From an uncultured Naasia sp. (GTDB lineage Bacteria > Actinomycetota > Actinomycetes > Actinomycetales > Microbacteriaceae): DNA of 64,000 nt. Positions 18,786-31,880 of the stretch are shown piece by piece. Every line of letters begins with the position of its first letter. Positions within the stretch are counted from its first letter, which is position 1. Location of the stretch: the NCBI GenBank assembly GCA_913778905.1, contig CAJYYA010000012.1, positions 98,233 through 162,232 on the forward strand, read 5' to 3'. A model generated the notes under the pieces. That model saw only the letters and a program-made list of their open reading frames with translations. It did not search any database and had not been told where the DNA came from. The translations under genes were made by a program, and so were the position numbers.

Positions 18786-19613
18786 ATGCCCCACTCGACC
18801 GACGGCGGCGATCACGCCCGCTCGGTCGTCTTCGCCCCGATCGAACCGGCCGGACGGGCCGAACTCGTCGAGCAGCGGCTGACGGATGCGATCGTGAGCG
18901 GGATGCTGCGCGACGGCGAGCGCCTTCCGAGCGAGAGCGAACTCGCGCGCAGCCTGGGCGTGGCTCTGGTCACCGCGCGTGAGGCCCTCGAGGGCATGCG
19001 CAACCGCGGGCTCGTGCGCACTCGGCGCGGTCGCGACGGTGGCAGTTTCGTGACCTACGACCGCGACGCCGCAGGCGCGCTCGCCCGCGAGCGTCTGCGC
19101 AGACAGTCCCGCGTCGCCCTCCGCGACCTCGCCCTGATCGTCTCGGCGGTCACCGGTTTGGCCGCCGAGCTCGCCGCCGACCGTGCCAGCGACGACGATA
19201 TCGAGACCCTCGAGGCGATCCACCACTCCGCCGACCTCTCCTCGGCGGATTCGGCGAGGCGCGCACTCGGCCGTTTCCTGTTCGAACTCGCCGCCGTGAG
19301 CCAGTCCCCGCGGCTGCTCCATGAGGAGGCTCGACTCCAGGCCGAGGCGGGGCCGGTGCTGTGGCTGTGCCTCCGCGAGGAGGAGTACCGTGAGCGCAGT
19401 TCGAGAGTCCGGGCCGACATCATCGACGCGATCCGGGCTGTCGATCCGGACGGGGCTCGCACATCGATGCGGGGCTTCATCGCCGACGCGCTCGATTGGC
19501 TGCTCGAGGAGAAAGCGCGCCTCGACTGCATCCCGGACGACGGAGGCGAGCACGAGGTCGACGCCTCGACCACAGCGGACACGGCGCGCGAGGGGATGGA
19601 AAATGAGCGCTGA
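18786..19613 (+). CDS. FadR/GntR-family transcriptional regulator
   Basis: GntR wHTH (RLTDAIVSGMLRDGERLPSESELARSLGVALVTAREALEGMRNRGLVRTRRGRDGG) plus helical FCD-like domain. Confidence 0.93.
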   Translation: MPHSTDGGDHARSVVFAPIEPAGRAELVEQRLTDAIVSGMLRDGERLPSESELARSLGVALVTAREALEGMRNRGLVRTRRGRDGGSFVTYDRDAAGALARERLRRQSRVALRDLALIVSAVTGLAAELAADRASDDDIETLEAIHHSADLSSADSARRALGRFLFELAAVSQSPRLLHEEARLQAEAGPVLWLCLREEEYRERSSRVRADIIDAIRAVDPDGARTSMRGFIADALDWLLEEKARLDCIPDDGGEHEVDASTTADTAREGMENER

Positions 19614-20361
19614 GGCGACCGAGGCGGCGCACACGGTCGCGAGCCGGGTCTCCGCGCGGATCGACCGCATCTTCGCATCGGTCGACGAGCAGGGCCGCGC
19701 GATCGCCCATTGGCTCGCTGCGCACCCCTCTCCTTCGGTCGCGGAACTCGACCGTGTCGTCGGAGACCTGGTGATCGAGCACCTGCAGCCGACATCGCTC
19801 GTCACGGGGGCGGGGTTCGTCGTCGCGCCGGGCCTCCTTCGAGACGCGCACTGGCATCTCGCCTGGTGGCTCGGCGGCCACACCGCGCTCCGGCGGCTCA
19901 CGACGAGCGACGACCCCCAGAGCGAGGACTTCCGCGATTACACGGCGCTCGAGTGGTTCCGCTACCCCGAGCGCACGGGAAGCCGTCACCTGACGGGCCC
20001 CTACGTCGACTACCTGTGCACCGACGACTACACCATCACGGTCACAGCACCGGTCATGGTCGCGGGACGCATGGCCGGCGTCGTCGGAGCGGACGCCCTC
20101 GTCGACCGACTCGAGAACGCCCTCCTGCCCGAGCTGCGAACGATGGCGGGACGCGCGACCCTCGTCGCAGCCTCCGGCCGGGTCCTCGTATCCACCGATG
20201 CCCGGGTGCAGCCCGGCTCCATGCTTCGCATCGCGGGCCTCGGCGACGCACTCCTCCCCTTGCGAGCCGCGGGCTCGGCGGCGGTGGATCACCTGCTGCC
20301 CGACGGTGGCCGCGTCGTCTCGTGCGGTGCGACATCGCTCGCGCTCGTCACCGAGACCTGA
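19603..20361 (+). CDS. Cache/PDC-like sensor domain protein
   Basis: Start MSAEATEAAHTV at 19603 overlapping the GntR gene; ...RYPERTGSRHLTGPYVDYLCTDDYTITVTAPVMVAGRMAGVVGADALVDRLE resembles PDC/Cache domains. Confidence 0.75.
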   Translation: MSAEATEAAHTVASRVSARIDRIFASVDEQGRAIAHWLAAHPSPSVAELDRVVGDLVIEHLQPTSLVTGAGFVVAPGLLRDAHWHLAWWLGGHTALRRLTTSDDPQSEDFRDYTALEWFRYPERTGSRHLTGPYVDYLCTDDYTITVTAPVMVAGRMAGVVGADALVDRLENALLPELRTMAGRATLVAASGRVLVSTDARVQPGSMLRIAGLGDALLPLRAAGSAAVDHLLPDGGRVVSCGATSLALVTET

Positions 20362-20395
20362 GCACGGTGTCGGCCCGTCTGACTAGGGTGCGGCC

Positions 20396-21316
20396 ATGGA
20401 GTTCTGCATCTTCACCGAGCCGCAGCAGGGATACGACTACGAGGAGTTGCTGGCGAGCGCCCGCCTGACGGAAGGGCTGGGCTTCGACGGCTGGTTCCGA
20501 AGCGACCACTACCTGCGCATGGGTGACGGCGATCCAGGTCCGGGCTCGACGGACGCCTGGACGACGCTCGCCGGCCTCGCCCGCGAGACGACGAGGATCC
20601 GCCTGGGCACCCTCGTCTCGTCGGTCACCTACCGCGTGCCGGGGATCCTGGCGATCCAGGTGGCCCAGGTCGATCGGATGTCGGGTGGGCGCGTCGAGTT
20701 GGGTCTCGGCACCGGCTGGTTCGAAGAGGAACATCGCGCCTACGGCATTCCGTTCCCCGCTAAGCGATTCGGATTGTTGGAAGAGCAGCTCGAGATCGTG
20801 ACAGGCCTCTTCGCGACCCCCGAGGGCGGGACCTTCGACTTCCATGGCGAGCACTACCAACTGCACGACTCCCCCGCTCTGCCCAAACCACTCCAGAGCC
20901 GGGTGCCCGTCATCGTCGGCGGTGGCGGCCCGAAGCGCACCCCGGAGCTCGCTGCCCGCTTCGCTACCGAGTTCAATATCGGATTCGTGCCCGACGACGA
21001 GGTGCGAGCTGCGTTCGATCGAGTGCGCGAGGCGTGCGAGCGGCTCGATCGAGACCCTTCGACTCTCAAGCTCTCCGTCGCGCAGCCCACCGTCGTGGGT
21101 GAGACGGAGGCGGAGTTCCTGCGGCGGGCCGATCAGTTCGGTGGCGACCCCGAGCAACTGAGGGCACGCAACCTGGGCGGAACACGGGCGGAGGTCGAGG
21201 ACCGCCTGGACCGCCTGCGCGAGCTCGGCGCCGACCGCGTCTATCTGCAGCAGATGGCTCTCGACGACTCGGATCACCTGGCCCTGATCGCCGACCTGAC
21301 CCGCGCGTTCCGCTGA
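20396..21316 (+). CDS. LLM-class (luciferase-like, F420-dependent type) oxidoreductase
   Basis: MEFCIFTEPQQGYDYEELLASARLTEGLGFDGWFRSDHYL... typical LLM N-terminus. Confidence 0.9.
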   Translation: MEFCIFTEPQQGYDYEELLASARLTEGLGFDGWFRSDHYLRMGDGDPGPGSTDAWTTLAGLARETTRIRLGTLVSSVTYRVPGILAIQVAQVDRMSGGRVELGLGTGWFEEEHRAYGIPFPAKRFGLLEEQLEIVTGLFATPEGGTFDFHGEHYQLHDSPALPKPLQSRVPVIVGGGGPKRTPELAARFATEFNIGFVPDDEVRAAFDRVREACERLDRDPSTLKLSVAQPTVVGETEAEFLRRADQFGGDPEQLRARNLGGTRAEVEDRLDRLRELGADRVYLQQMALDDSDHLALIADLTRAFR

Positions 21317-21502
21317 TTCCTGTCGCCTCACCGTCGTTCCGAGCATTCGTTTTCTGGATATTCACCGGGCTTCTGCCGAATGTCGGCGGTATGGGCCAAT
21401 CTGGACAGGCGGGACAGGACAGCTCCCAGGGTCGCTCTGGGATGCTCACTGCGCCGCACATCGGCACGAACTTTTCTTACGTCCCATCAGCACGGAGGAT
21501 TC

Positions 21503-23704
<2,202 letters not shown>

Positions 23705-23738
23705 CCGACGCAGTCCGAACCCGCAGGAGTTCATCCTC

Positions 23739-26054
23739 ATGAAGACCCCCGTCTCCACCTACCGCATCCAGGTGCGCGAGTCGTTCGATCTCGACGACGT
23801 CGTGCGGACCATCGACTACATCAAGGATCTCGGCGCCGACTGGGTCTATCTCTCCCCCCTGCTGAAGGCGGAGAAGGACTCGGATCACGGCTACGACGTC
23901 GTGGATCACTCGCAGGTCGACCCGGTGCGCGGTGGAGACGAGGGTCTGGCTCGGGCGGCGAAAGCTGCTCACGACGCCGGGCTCGGAGTGCTGATCGACA
24001 TCGTCCCGAACCATGTCGGAGTCGCCACTCCGGCGCTCATGGCGTGGTGGTGGGACGTGCTCGAGAACGGTCGCGACTCGAAGTACGCGGAGGCATTCGA
24101 CATCGACTGGGATTTCGGCGCCGGCAAGCTCCGCGTGCCCGTGCTCGGCAGCGCCGACGATCTCGACGCACTCAAGCTGGTCGACGGCGAGAGCGGCGTC
24201 GAGCTGCACTACTACGACCACAGGTTCCCCGTCGCCGCCGGCACGGGGAAGGTCGGCGATGATCCGGTCGAGGTCCACGCGGCTCAGAACTACGAGCTGA
24301 TGGACTGGCGTCGAGCCGACTACGACCTCAACTACCGTCGCTTCTTCGCGGTCAACACCCTCGCGGCGATCCGCGTCGAGCTGCCGAGCGTCTTCAGCGA
24401 ATCGCATGAGCAGATCGTCCGCTGGATCCGGGATGGTCTCGCCGACGGCCTCCGGGTCGATCACCCGGACGGTCTGCTCGACCCGGGCGCCTACCTGGAC
24501 GATCTCGCCGAGGCGACCGGCGGCACCTACGTGCTGGTCGAGAAGATCCTCGAGGGCGACGAGAAGATGCCGACCGAGTGGAAGACCCAGGGCACCACCG
24601 GGTACGACGCCCTCGCGGATGTCGACCGGGTGCTCATCGACCCGGCCGGTGAGAAGCCCCTCACCGATCTCGACACCGAGATCCGCGGCGGCACCGAGCA
24701 GGGCTGGCACGACCTCATCCACACCACGAAGCGCTCCATCGCCGACGGGATCCTGCACTCCGAGGTTTTGCGGATCGATCGCGTTGCCGCGCACGAGTCG
24801 GCGGCGGGTGCTGAGGCGGTCGCCGACGCGATCGGGGAGTTGCTCACCTGCTTCCCCGTCTATCGCTCCTATCTGCCGTTCGGGCAGAACCACCTCGACG
24901 AGGCGGCCGAGCTCGCCAAGAAGCACCGTCCCGAGCTGGCATCGACCATCGACGAGCTGCTGCCTGTGCTCTCCGACCCCTCGAACGCGGCCGCGCAGCG
25001 TTTCCAGCAGACCTCGGGCATGGTCATGGCGAAGGGCGTGGAAGACACCGCGTTCTACCGCTACACCCGCCTGACGAGCCTCACGGAGGTCGGAGCCGAT
25101 CCGAGCGAGTTCGCGATCTCCGTGGACGAGTTCCACGAACGCGCCGCGCGCCGCCACGCCGACTCCCCGTTCTCGATGACCACCCTTTCGACGCATGACA
25201 CGAAGCGCGGCGAGGACGTGCGCGCCCGCATCGATGCCATCGCCGAGATCCCCGAGGTCTGGGCCGACGGCCTCCGCCGCCTGCGCAAGGCCGCCCCTCT
25301 CGGCGACGGCCCGCTCGAGAACCTCATCTGGCAAGCCGTGGTGGGCTCCTACCCCGCGAGCCGTGATCGTCTGCACGCCTACGTCGAGAAGGCCTCCCGC
25401 GAGGCCGGCGACTCGACGACCTGGACCGAGCCCGACGAGGCGTTCGAAGAGATGATGCACGCCCTGATTGACGCGTCGTTCGACGACGCGGAGGTGAAGG
25501 CGATCGTCGACGAACTCGTCGAAGCCCTCCGCGACGCCGGCTGGTCCAACTCGCTCTCGGCGAAGCTCATCCAGCTCACCGCGCCCGGTGTGCCCGACGT
25601 CTATCAGGGCAGCGAGTTCTGGGAGATGTCGCTGGTCGACCCCGACAACCGCCGCGCCGTCGACTTCGACGAACGTCGCGCAGCCCTGAAGCGTATCGAC
25701 GCCGGCGAGAAGCCCAGCATCGATGAGACCGGTGCGGCCAAGCTGCTCGTCACGGCGACCGCCCTGCGACTCCGCCGCGAGCGCTCGGAGCTGTTCGGCG
25801 GGTACACGCCGTTGCGCGCGACGGGTGAGGCCGCCGACCACGTCGTCGCCTTCGACCGCGGCGGTGCGATCACCGTCGCTACGAGACTCCCCCTCGGTCT
25901 CGACAAGGCCGGCGGGTGGGGCGACACCACGGTCGAGATCGGCCGGGGTTCGGTGCGCGATGCCATCACCGGGCGTCGCTTCGAGGGCGGCTCCCTGCGC
26001 CTCGGAGACGTGCTGTCCGATTACCCCGTCGCGCTGCTCACCGTCGACGCCTGA
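23739..26054 (+). CDS. treY: Malto-oligosyltrehalose synthase
   Basis: [71 protein letters not shown]. Confidence 0.95.
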   Translation: MKTPVSTYRIQVRESFDLDDVVRTIDYIKDLGADWVYLSPLLKAEKDSDHGYDVVDHSQVDPVRGGDEGLARAAKAAHDAGLGVLIDIVPNHVGVATPALMAWWWDVLENGRDSKYAEAFDIDWDFGAGKLRVPVLGSADDLDALKLVDGESGVELHYYDHRFPVAAGTGKVGDDPVEVHAAQNYELMDWRRADYDLNYRRFFAVNTLAAIRVELPSVFSESHEQIVRWIRDGLADGLRVDHPDGLLDPGAYLDDLAEATGGTYVLVEKILEGDEKMPTEWKTQGTTGYDALADVDRVLIDPAGEKPLTDLDTEIRGGTEQGWHDLIHTTKRSIADGILHSEVLRIDRVAAHESAAGAEAVADAIGELLTCFPVYRSYLPFGQNHLDEAAELAKKHRPELASTIDELLPVLSDPSNAAAQRFQQTSGMVMAKGVEDTAFYRYTRLTSLTEVGADPSEFAISVDEFHERAARRHADSPFSMTTLSTHDTKRGEDVRARIDAIAEIPEVWADGLRRLRKAAPLGDGPLENLIWQAVVGSYPASRDRLHAYVEKASREAGDSTTWTEPDEAFEEMMHALIDASFDDAEVKAIVDELVEALRDAGWSNSLSAKLIQLTAPGVPDVYQGSEFWEMSLVDPDNRRAVDFDERRAALKRIDAGEKPSIDETGAAKLLVTATALRLRRERSELFGGYTPLRATGEAADHVVAFDRGGAITVATRLPLGLDKAGGWGDTTVEIGRGSVRDAITGRRFEGGSLRLGDVLSDYPVALLTVDA

Positions 26055-26101
26055 TCTCGCTAAGCCCCGCTGCTCTCCGCTTCGCACCCGAAGGAATCCA
26101 C

Positions 26102-27826
26102 GTGACCCGCTTCACCGTCTGGGCGCCCGACGCCGACAAGATGACCCTCCTCGCCGACGGCGAGAAGATCCCGATGAAGCCCGAGCCCGAGGGCTGGTGG
26201 GCGGCCGAGGCCGAGGCCACTGACTACGGCTATCTGATCGGCGACAACACCGACCCGCGCCCCGATCCGCGCTCGCGTCGCCAGCCCGACGGGGTGCACG
26301 GCCTCAGCCGCGTCTACGATCCCTCGTCGTACGAATGGCAGGACTCCGCCTGGACCGGAAAGCAGCTCGCCGGGGCCGTCATATACGAGATGCACATCGG
26401 CACCTACACGCCGGAGGGCACTCTCGACTCCGCGATCGAGAAGCTCGACCACCTCGTGGATCTCGGTATCACCCACGTGGAGGTCCTCCCGGTCAACGGT
26501 TTCAACGGCACGCACAACTGGGGGTACGACGGCGTTCTCTGGTACACCGTCCAGGAGACCTACGGCGGTCCTGAGGCCTATCAGCGCTTCGTCGACGCCT
26601 GTCACCAGCGCGGGCTCGGCGTCATCCAGGACGTCGTCTACAACCACCTCGGCCCCAGCGGCAACTACCTGCCGGAGTACGGCCCGTACATGCACGAGTC
26701 GGGCTCGAACACGTGGGGTGCTTCGGTGAACCTCGACGGCGAACAGTCCGACACGGTCCGCCGGTACATCCTCGACAACGTCAAGATGTGGCTGCACGAC
26801 TACCACGTGGACGGACTGCGCCTCGACGCGGTGCACGCGCTGGTCGACCACCGCGCGGTGCACATCCTCGAGGAGATGTCGGAGGAGACCGCCGCCCTTG
26901 CGGCGCATGTGGGCCGTCCGTTGTTCCTCATCGCGGAGAGCGACATGAACGATCCGCGCATGATCCGCCCGCGCGAGGCGAACGGCACCGGTATCGACGC
27001 GCAGTGGAGCGATGACTTCCACCACGCCCTACACGTGAACCTCACGGGCGAGACGACGGGCTATTACGAGGACTTCGACTCGGTCGGCGCCCTCGCCGCC
27101 GTCCTCGAGCAGGGCTTCTTCCACGCCCGGACGCTGTCGACGTTCCGGGGTCGTACGCACGGCCGCCCCATCGACCTCGAGCGCACGCCTGCGTGGCGTC
27201 TCGTGACGTTCGCACAGGATCACGACCAGATCGGCAACCGTGCGACCGGCGACCGGCTGACCGCGACCCTCGACGAGAACCACCTGGCTCTCGCAGCCCT
27301 CATCATGCTGACCGCCCCGACGACCCCGATGCTCTTCATGGGCGAGGAGTGGGGCGCGAAGACGCCGTGGCAGTTCTTCACCTCGCATCCCGAGAAGGAG
27401 CTCGGCGAGGCGACCGCCAAGGGTCGCATCTCGGAGTTCGCGAAGATGGGCTGGGATCCGGACGTCGTACCCGATCCTCAAGACCCCGAGACCTTCACCC
27501 GGTCGAAGCTCGACTGGTCGGAACTGGACGAGGATGCGCACGCTCGGATGCTGCGTCTCTACACGCGTCTCATCGCGTTGCGCAAGGAACTGCCGGAGCT
27601 GACCGATCCGCGATTCACCGACGTGTTCGTCGACTTCGACGAGGACGCGCGCTGGATCGTCGTCCACCGCTCCGGTCTCGACATCGCGATCAACCTCGGC
27701 GATGCGGATGTCACCCTGCCCATCACCGGCGAGGTCGTGCTGGCGACCGATGCCGCCGCCGACCTCACCGATGCCGAGCTGCTGCTCCCTGCCGCCAGCG
27801 GTGCGATCATCCGCCGGGCAGTCTGA
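26102..27826 (+). CDS. treZ: Malto-oligosyltrehalose trehalohydrolase
   Basis: GTG start [69 protein letters not shown]. Confidence 0.95.
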   Translation: MTRFTVWAPDADKMTLLADGEKIPMKPEPEGWWAAEAEATDYGYLIGDNTDPRPDPRSRRQPDGVHGLSRVYDPSSYEWQDSAWTGKQLAGAVIYEMHIGTYTPEGTLDSAIEKLDHLVDLGITHVEVLPVNGFNGTHNWGYDGVLWYTVQETYGGPEAYQRFVDACHQRGLGVIQDVVYNHLGPSGNYLPEYGPYMHESGSNTWGASVNLDGEQSDTVRRYILDNVKMWLHDYHVDGLRLDAVHALVDHRAVHILEEMSEETAALAAHVGRPLFLIAESDMNDPRMIRPREANGTGIDAQWSDDFHHALHVNLTGETTGYYEDFDSVGALAAVLEQGFFHARTLSTFRGRTHGRPIDLERTPAWRLVTFAQDHDQIGNRATGDRLTATLDENHLALAALIMLTAPTTPMLFMGEEWGAKTPWQFFTSHPEKELGEATAKGRISEFAKMGWDPDVVPDPQDPETFTRSKLDWSELDEDAHARMLRLYTRLIALRKELPELTDPRFTDVFVDFDEDARWIVVHRSGLDIAINLGDADVTLPITGEVVLATDAAADLTDAELLLPAASGAIIRRAV

Positions 27827-27886
27827 GCGCGACTCACAAGTCGATCTCGTAACGTCCCGTCAACACCGAATCGGCCGGAGGACACC

Positions 27887-29083
27887 ATGGAATTCGATTA
27901 CCTGATCATCGGCGGCGGCATGGTCGCCGCGGGTGCCGCCACGGCCATCCGCGAGGGTGCGCCCGAGGCGACCATCGGGATCCTGAGCGCCGATATCGAC
28001 CCGCCGTACACGCGGCCGGCGCTGTCGAAGAAGCTATGGACCGATCCGGAGTTCGGCGAGGACAAGGTGCCTCTCGACATCGACGAGGCCAAGGCCGATC
28101 TCCGACTCGGGACCGAGGTCGTCGCGCTCGACGCCGACGCGAAGAAGGTGCGGACCCGGGAGGGTGAGGAGTTCGGCTACGGGCGGCTGCTGCTCGCCAC
28201 CGGAGGGAATCCGAAGCGGCTCCCCGGCCTCGAGCCCGGCGACCGCGTGTCGTACTTCCGGTCGTTCGCCGACTACGAGCAGGTGCGGTCCCTCGCGGAC
28301 CGCAAGCTGTCGTTCGCGGTCATCGGCGGCGGTTACATCGGCGCGGAGATGGCTGCGGCGCTCGTGCAGAACGACTGCGGCGTCGCCCTGGTGACCTCCG
28401 ACGAGGTGCTCGGCGGATCGGTGTTCCCCGCAGGCCTCGCGGCACGGTTCGAGAAATTGTTCACCGACGCCGGTGTGCGCGTCGTCCAGGGCGCCAAGGT
28501 GGCCGAAGGGCGAGCGGACGATGACGGGGTCGCTCTCGACCTCGAAGACGGCACGGTCGTCGAGGCCGATGCTGTCGTCGTTGGCCTCGGAGTGACGCCG
28601 GCGGTCGGTATCGCCGAAGTGGGCGGTATCGAGGTCGACGACGGGATCGTGGTGGACGACCGCCTGCGTACCTCCGTCGCCGATGTCTTCGCCGCTGGGG
28701 ACGTGGCCTCCTATCCCGACGCCATTCTCGGCCGCCGCAGGGTGGAGCACGTCGACAGCGCGAACCAGCAGGGTCCTTTCGTCGGGCGCGTCATGACGGG
28801 CTCGGACGAGACCTACACCCACACGCCGTACTACTACTCCGCCGTCTTCGGCCACCGCTACGAGGCCGTCGGCACCGTCGACAGCTCTCTGGACACCGTC
28901 GAGGTGTGGAGCGACGACCTCGAACGCGGCGTGGTGTACTACCTCGATGGTGACCGCGTCGCGGGCGTGCTCCTCTGGGGCATTTCCGACGACGACTCCC
29001 CCGAGCCCCGCGACGCCGCCCGCGCGGTGCTCCGCGACCAGCCCGGACGCGACGAACTGATCAGCCGCATCGCCGTCGACTGA
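27887..29083 (+). CDS. FAD-dependent pyridine nucleotide-disulfide oxidoreductase (ferredoxin/rubredoxin reductase type)
   Basis: YLIIGGGMVAAGAATAIRE, FAVIGGGYIGAEMAAAL, DVFAAGDVASYPD. Confidence 0.9.
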   Translation: MEFDYLIIGGGMVAAGAATAIREGAPEATIGILSADIDPPYTRPALSKKLWTDPEFGEDKVPLDIDEAKADLRLGTEVVALDADAKKVRTREGEEFGYGRLLLATGGNPKRLPGLEPGDRVSYFRSFADYEQVRSLADRKLSFAVIGGGYIGAEMAAALVQNDCGVALVTSDEVLGGSVFPAGLAARFEKLFTDAGVRVVQGAKVAEGRADDDGVALDLEDGTVVEADAVVVGLGVTPAVGIAEVGGIEVDDGIVVDDRLRTSVADVFAAGDVASYPDAILGRRRVEHVDSANQQGPFVGRVMTGSDETYTHTPYYYSAVFGHRYEAVGTVDSSLDTVEVWSDDLERGVVYYLDGDRVAGVLLWGISDDDSPEPRDAARAVLRDQPGRDELISRIAVD

Positions 29084-29168
29084 CCTCGTCTCCCCCGTGG
29101 TCCGCGACCTTGGACGACGGGGGACGGCCGGACCGGCCGCCGCGGTGCCGAGCACGCTTCATGCCGGT

Positions 29169-29966
29169 TCAGCGGACCGCGGGCCCCGGGACAGCGATGT
29201 GACTGGTCGCCCGCACGGACGGGAGGCGCCGGTGATGTGCGATCAACTCCCGCACAGCGTGGAGTCGGCGGCGCAGGCCCCATCCGGTGACTCGGGTGAG
29301 GGACTCCGTCACGATGGATCGGTCCATCTTCGACTCTCCGCGCACGCGCTCGGTGAACGTGATCGGGTGCTCGACGACGCCCAGCCCGGCCTGCAGGGCC
29401 CGCCAGACGAGGTCGATCTGGAAGCAGTACCCGTGCGACGCGACGCCGTCGAGATCGATGCGCTCCAACGCCCTGCGGGTGAACACCCGGTACCCGCCGG
29501 TCGCGTCGCGCACGTTGATGCCGAGCGCGAGCCTCGCATACAGGTTCCCGCCCCTGCTGAGCAGGCGGCGCGAAAGCGGCCAGTTCTCGATCCGCCCACC
29601 CGGAACCCATCGCGAACCGAGGACGAGATCGTCGTCGCCGGCGAGGGCAAGGAGGGCGGGTAGCTGCTCGGGATGGTGCGAGCCGTCCGCATCCATCTCG
29701 ACCACGCGGTCGTAGCCGGCATCGAGAGCCCACCGGAAGGCGTCGATGTAGGCCTTGCCGAGTCCCTCCTTCACGGTCCGATGGAGGACATGGACTCGGT
29801 CGTCACTCGCCGCGCGGGCATCGGCGAGCTCACCCGTTCCGTCGGGAGACCCGTCGTCGACGATGAGGGCGTGGACGTCGGGCACGGCCGTGTGGAGTCG
29901 GTCGAGGATCTGGGGAAGGTTGTCGGCCTCGTTGTAGGTGGGGATGACGACGACGGTGCGGACCAT
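29169..29966 (-). CDS. Polyprenol-monophosphomannose synthase-like glycosyltransferase 2
   Basis: Start MVRTVVVIPTYNEADNLPQIL; IVDDGSPDGTGELADA; VVEMDADGSHHPEQLPALLA. Confidence 0.9.
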   Translation of the reverse strand: MVRTVVVIPTYNEADNLPQILDRLHTAVPDVHALIVDDGSPDGTGELADARAASDDRVHVLHRTVKEGLGKAYIDAFRWALDAGYDRVVEMDADGSHHPEQLPALLALAGDDDLVLGSRWVPGGRIENWPLSRRLLSRGGNLYARLALGINVRDATGGYRVFTRRALERIDLDGVASHGYCFQIDLVWRALQAGLGVVEHPITFTERVRGESKMDRSIVTESLTRVTGWGLRRRLHAVRELIAHHRRLPSVRATSHIAVPGPAVR

Positions 29967-30042
29967 GATCGGTTCCTTTCTCGGGGAGGTGAGCAGGAGG
30001 TGGGTTTCGGAGACTGGGGTCGTCCGAGGAGGACGGATGATC

Positions 30043-30666
30043 TCAGGCCGGGACTGCGGTGGCGAAGACCACGACATTGTTGGCGTAGCGGTTCTCCGCG
30101 TCGTCGAACGGTCCGTTGCAGGTGATCAGTCGGAGTTCCGGTCCCACGGTCGGCCCGTAGACCTCGGCGGTGGGGAACTCCTTCTTCGAGACGTCGATCA
30201 TGCGATCCACCGCGAATGCGACGGTGGATCCGTCGGCTCGGTCGACTTCGATGCGGGCACCGGGTTGGAGGGTCTCGAGATCGACGAAGACGGCGACCTG
30301 ATCGAAGGTGTCGACATGGCCAGCGATGACCGCTGGTCCGATCGCGCCCGGACGAACCCCGTCGACATACCAGCCGGCATCCATCCACTCCTTCGGGGGA
30401 AGGAGCACTCCGGCGTCGTCCCGGCGCAGATCTTCGAGTGAGGCGTCGACGCCGATGTCGGGGATCCTGACGCGGACGGGCGGTGCGGCCGCGGCGGCGG
30501 ACGCCTGGGCGGCAGGTGCCTGCGGTCCGTCGGCTGCGAGTGCGGAAGCCGAGGACCCCACCGAAGCGGGTTCTTCCGCCGGCGTGACAGCTGTGCTGCA
30601 CCCCGCGAGGACGGTCGCCGTCAGCGCGGCCGCGAGAGCGGTCGGGAGCACACGGGAGCGGTTCAT
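30043..30666 (-). CDS. Class F sortase with lipobox-type signal peptide
   Basis: ALTATVLAGCS lipobox; sortase core GPAVIAGHVDTFD, catalytic-type LITCNG, downstream ENRYANNVVVFA. Confidence 0.88.
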   Translation of the reverse strand: MNRSRVLPTALAAALTATVLAGCSTAVTPAEEPASVGSSASALAADGPQAPAAQASAAAAAPPVRVRIPDIGVDASLEDLRRDDAGVLLPPKEWMDAGWYVDGVRPGAIGPAVIAGHVDTFDQVAVFVDLETLQPGARIEVDRADGSTVAFAVDRMIDVSKKEFPTAEVYGPTVGPELRLITCNGPFDDAENRYANNVVVFATAVPA

Positions 30667-31880
30667 TATTCGCCTGCCTTCTGCGCGTCCGACCCCGGGG
30701 CCGTCGTGCCGTCGTCATTCGTCGCCTCGTCGGAGGGGAGGATCGCGCAGCCGCCCAGGTCGCTGCGGGTCAGCAGATTCGCCGCCAGGGCGGTCCACGC
30801 CGTGCCGTAGTAGGTGGGCTGCTCCTGCGAGAGGAGGTCGGCGGCGGCGAGGTCGCGGTCGGCGCCTTCGATATCACCGGTGCCGGCCACGGCTCCCGCG
30901 CGGGCGGCGAGAGCGAGTGGGTGGCGCTCCTCGTTCTCGGGACTCCCGCCGAGGTCGAGGACTGCACGTCCGTCGTCCTCGCGAAGCAGAGCGGGGGCGA
31001 GCCGTGCCGCGAGCGCGACGTCGGCCGGGTCGCATGACTCCGCGTAGCGCACCGGGAGTCGCGCCGCGTCGTACGAGTAACGCACGACCGTGTCGGCGTC
31101 GCTCGGCCCTCCCGACACGCTCACTGTTCCGTCACTGCCGACCCGCGCCCAGTCCGAGGGCAGCGGCGCGACGTCGAGGAGGGCCCCGGTGGTCGCGCGA
31201 GATCCTTCGGCGAGAGCGGCCCAACGGGGGTCGCCGGTCCGCTGCCCCAACACCGAGAAAGCGGCGGGCGAGGCGTAGGAGGGGTTGTAGACGGCGGGCT
31301 CCCCCGCCGCCCAGAGACCGGGCAGCAGAATCAGTCCGGAGGGCACCGGCGCGGTCATCCGCTCGATGAGGACGGTCGCGAGACGGTCGGCTTCGAGGCC
31401 CAGGTCCTCTCGCTGCCACTTGTCCGCGGCGAGCGCGAGCGCTCGCGCGGCGTCGAGGTCGGCGTCGGAGGCGGGCTCGTCGTCGACGATCCGTCCCCCT
31501 TCCCAACGCCACGCCAAGAGCGCGTCAGACCGCTGAAGGTTCTCGGCGGTCCACGTCCAGATCTCGTCGAATGCTGCTTCGTCATCGGCCGCAAGCGCGA
31601 CCAGGAGGCCGTACGCCTGCCCTTCGCTCACCGTGTCACCGCCCTGGTCGCGGCGGACGACGCGGCCGCCATCCACCCATTCGTCGAGGAACACTGCGGC
31701 GGCCGACGCGGCCGTTCGACGTTCGGGCTCGGCGTCTCCCGTTTGCGGCGTGATCGGAACGGAGGCGGGTCCGGTCTCACGGGGCGTGAGGGCTCCGGTC
31801 GCGGTCACGGCGATTCCGCCCACGACGAGAAGCGAGGCCGCCACGGCTACCGACACCCACGCCACCGTCCGACGCGTCAT
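30666..31880 (-). CDS. Glycoside hydrolase family 8-like secreted/membrane-anchored protein
   Basis: GGDTVSEGQAYGLLVALAADDEAAFDEIWTWTAENLQRSDALLAWRWEGGRIVDDEPASDADLDAARALALAADKW matches GH8 (BcsZ-type) motifs; N-terminal hydrophobic anchor; start at MTRRTVAW. Confidence 0.82.
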   Translation of the reverse strand: MTRRTVAWVSVAVAASLLVVGGIAVTATGALTPRETGPASVPITPQTGDAEPERRTAASAAAVFLDEWVDGGRVVRRDQGGDTVSEGQAYGLLVALAADDEAAFDEIWTWTAENLQRSDALLAWRWEGGRIVDDEPASDADLDAARALALAADKWQREDLGLEADRLATVLIERMTAPVPSGLILLPGLWAAGEPAVYNPSYASPAAFSVLGQRTGDPRWAALAEGSRATTGALLDVAPLPSDWARVGSDGTVSVSGGPSDADTVVRYSYDAARLPVRYAESCDPADVALAARLAPALLREDDGRAVLDLGGSPENEERHPLALAARAGAVAGTGDIEGADRDLAAADLLSQEQPTYYGTAWTALAANLLTRSDLGGCAILPSDEATNDDGTTAPGSDAQKAGE

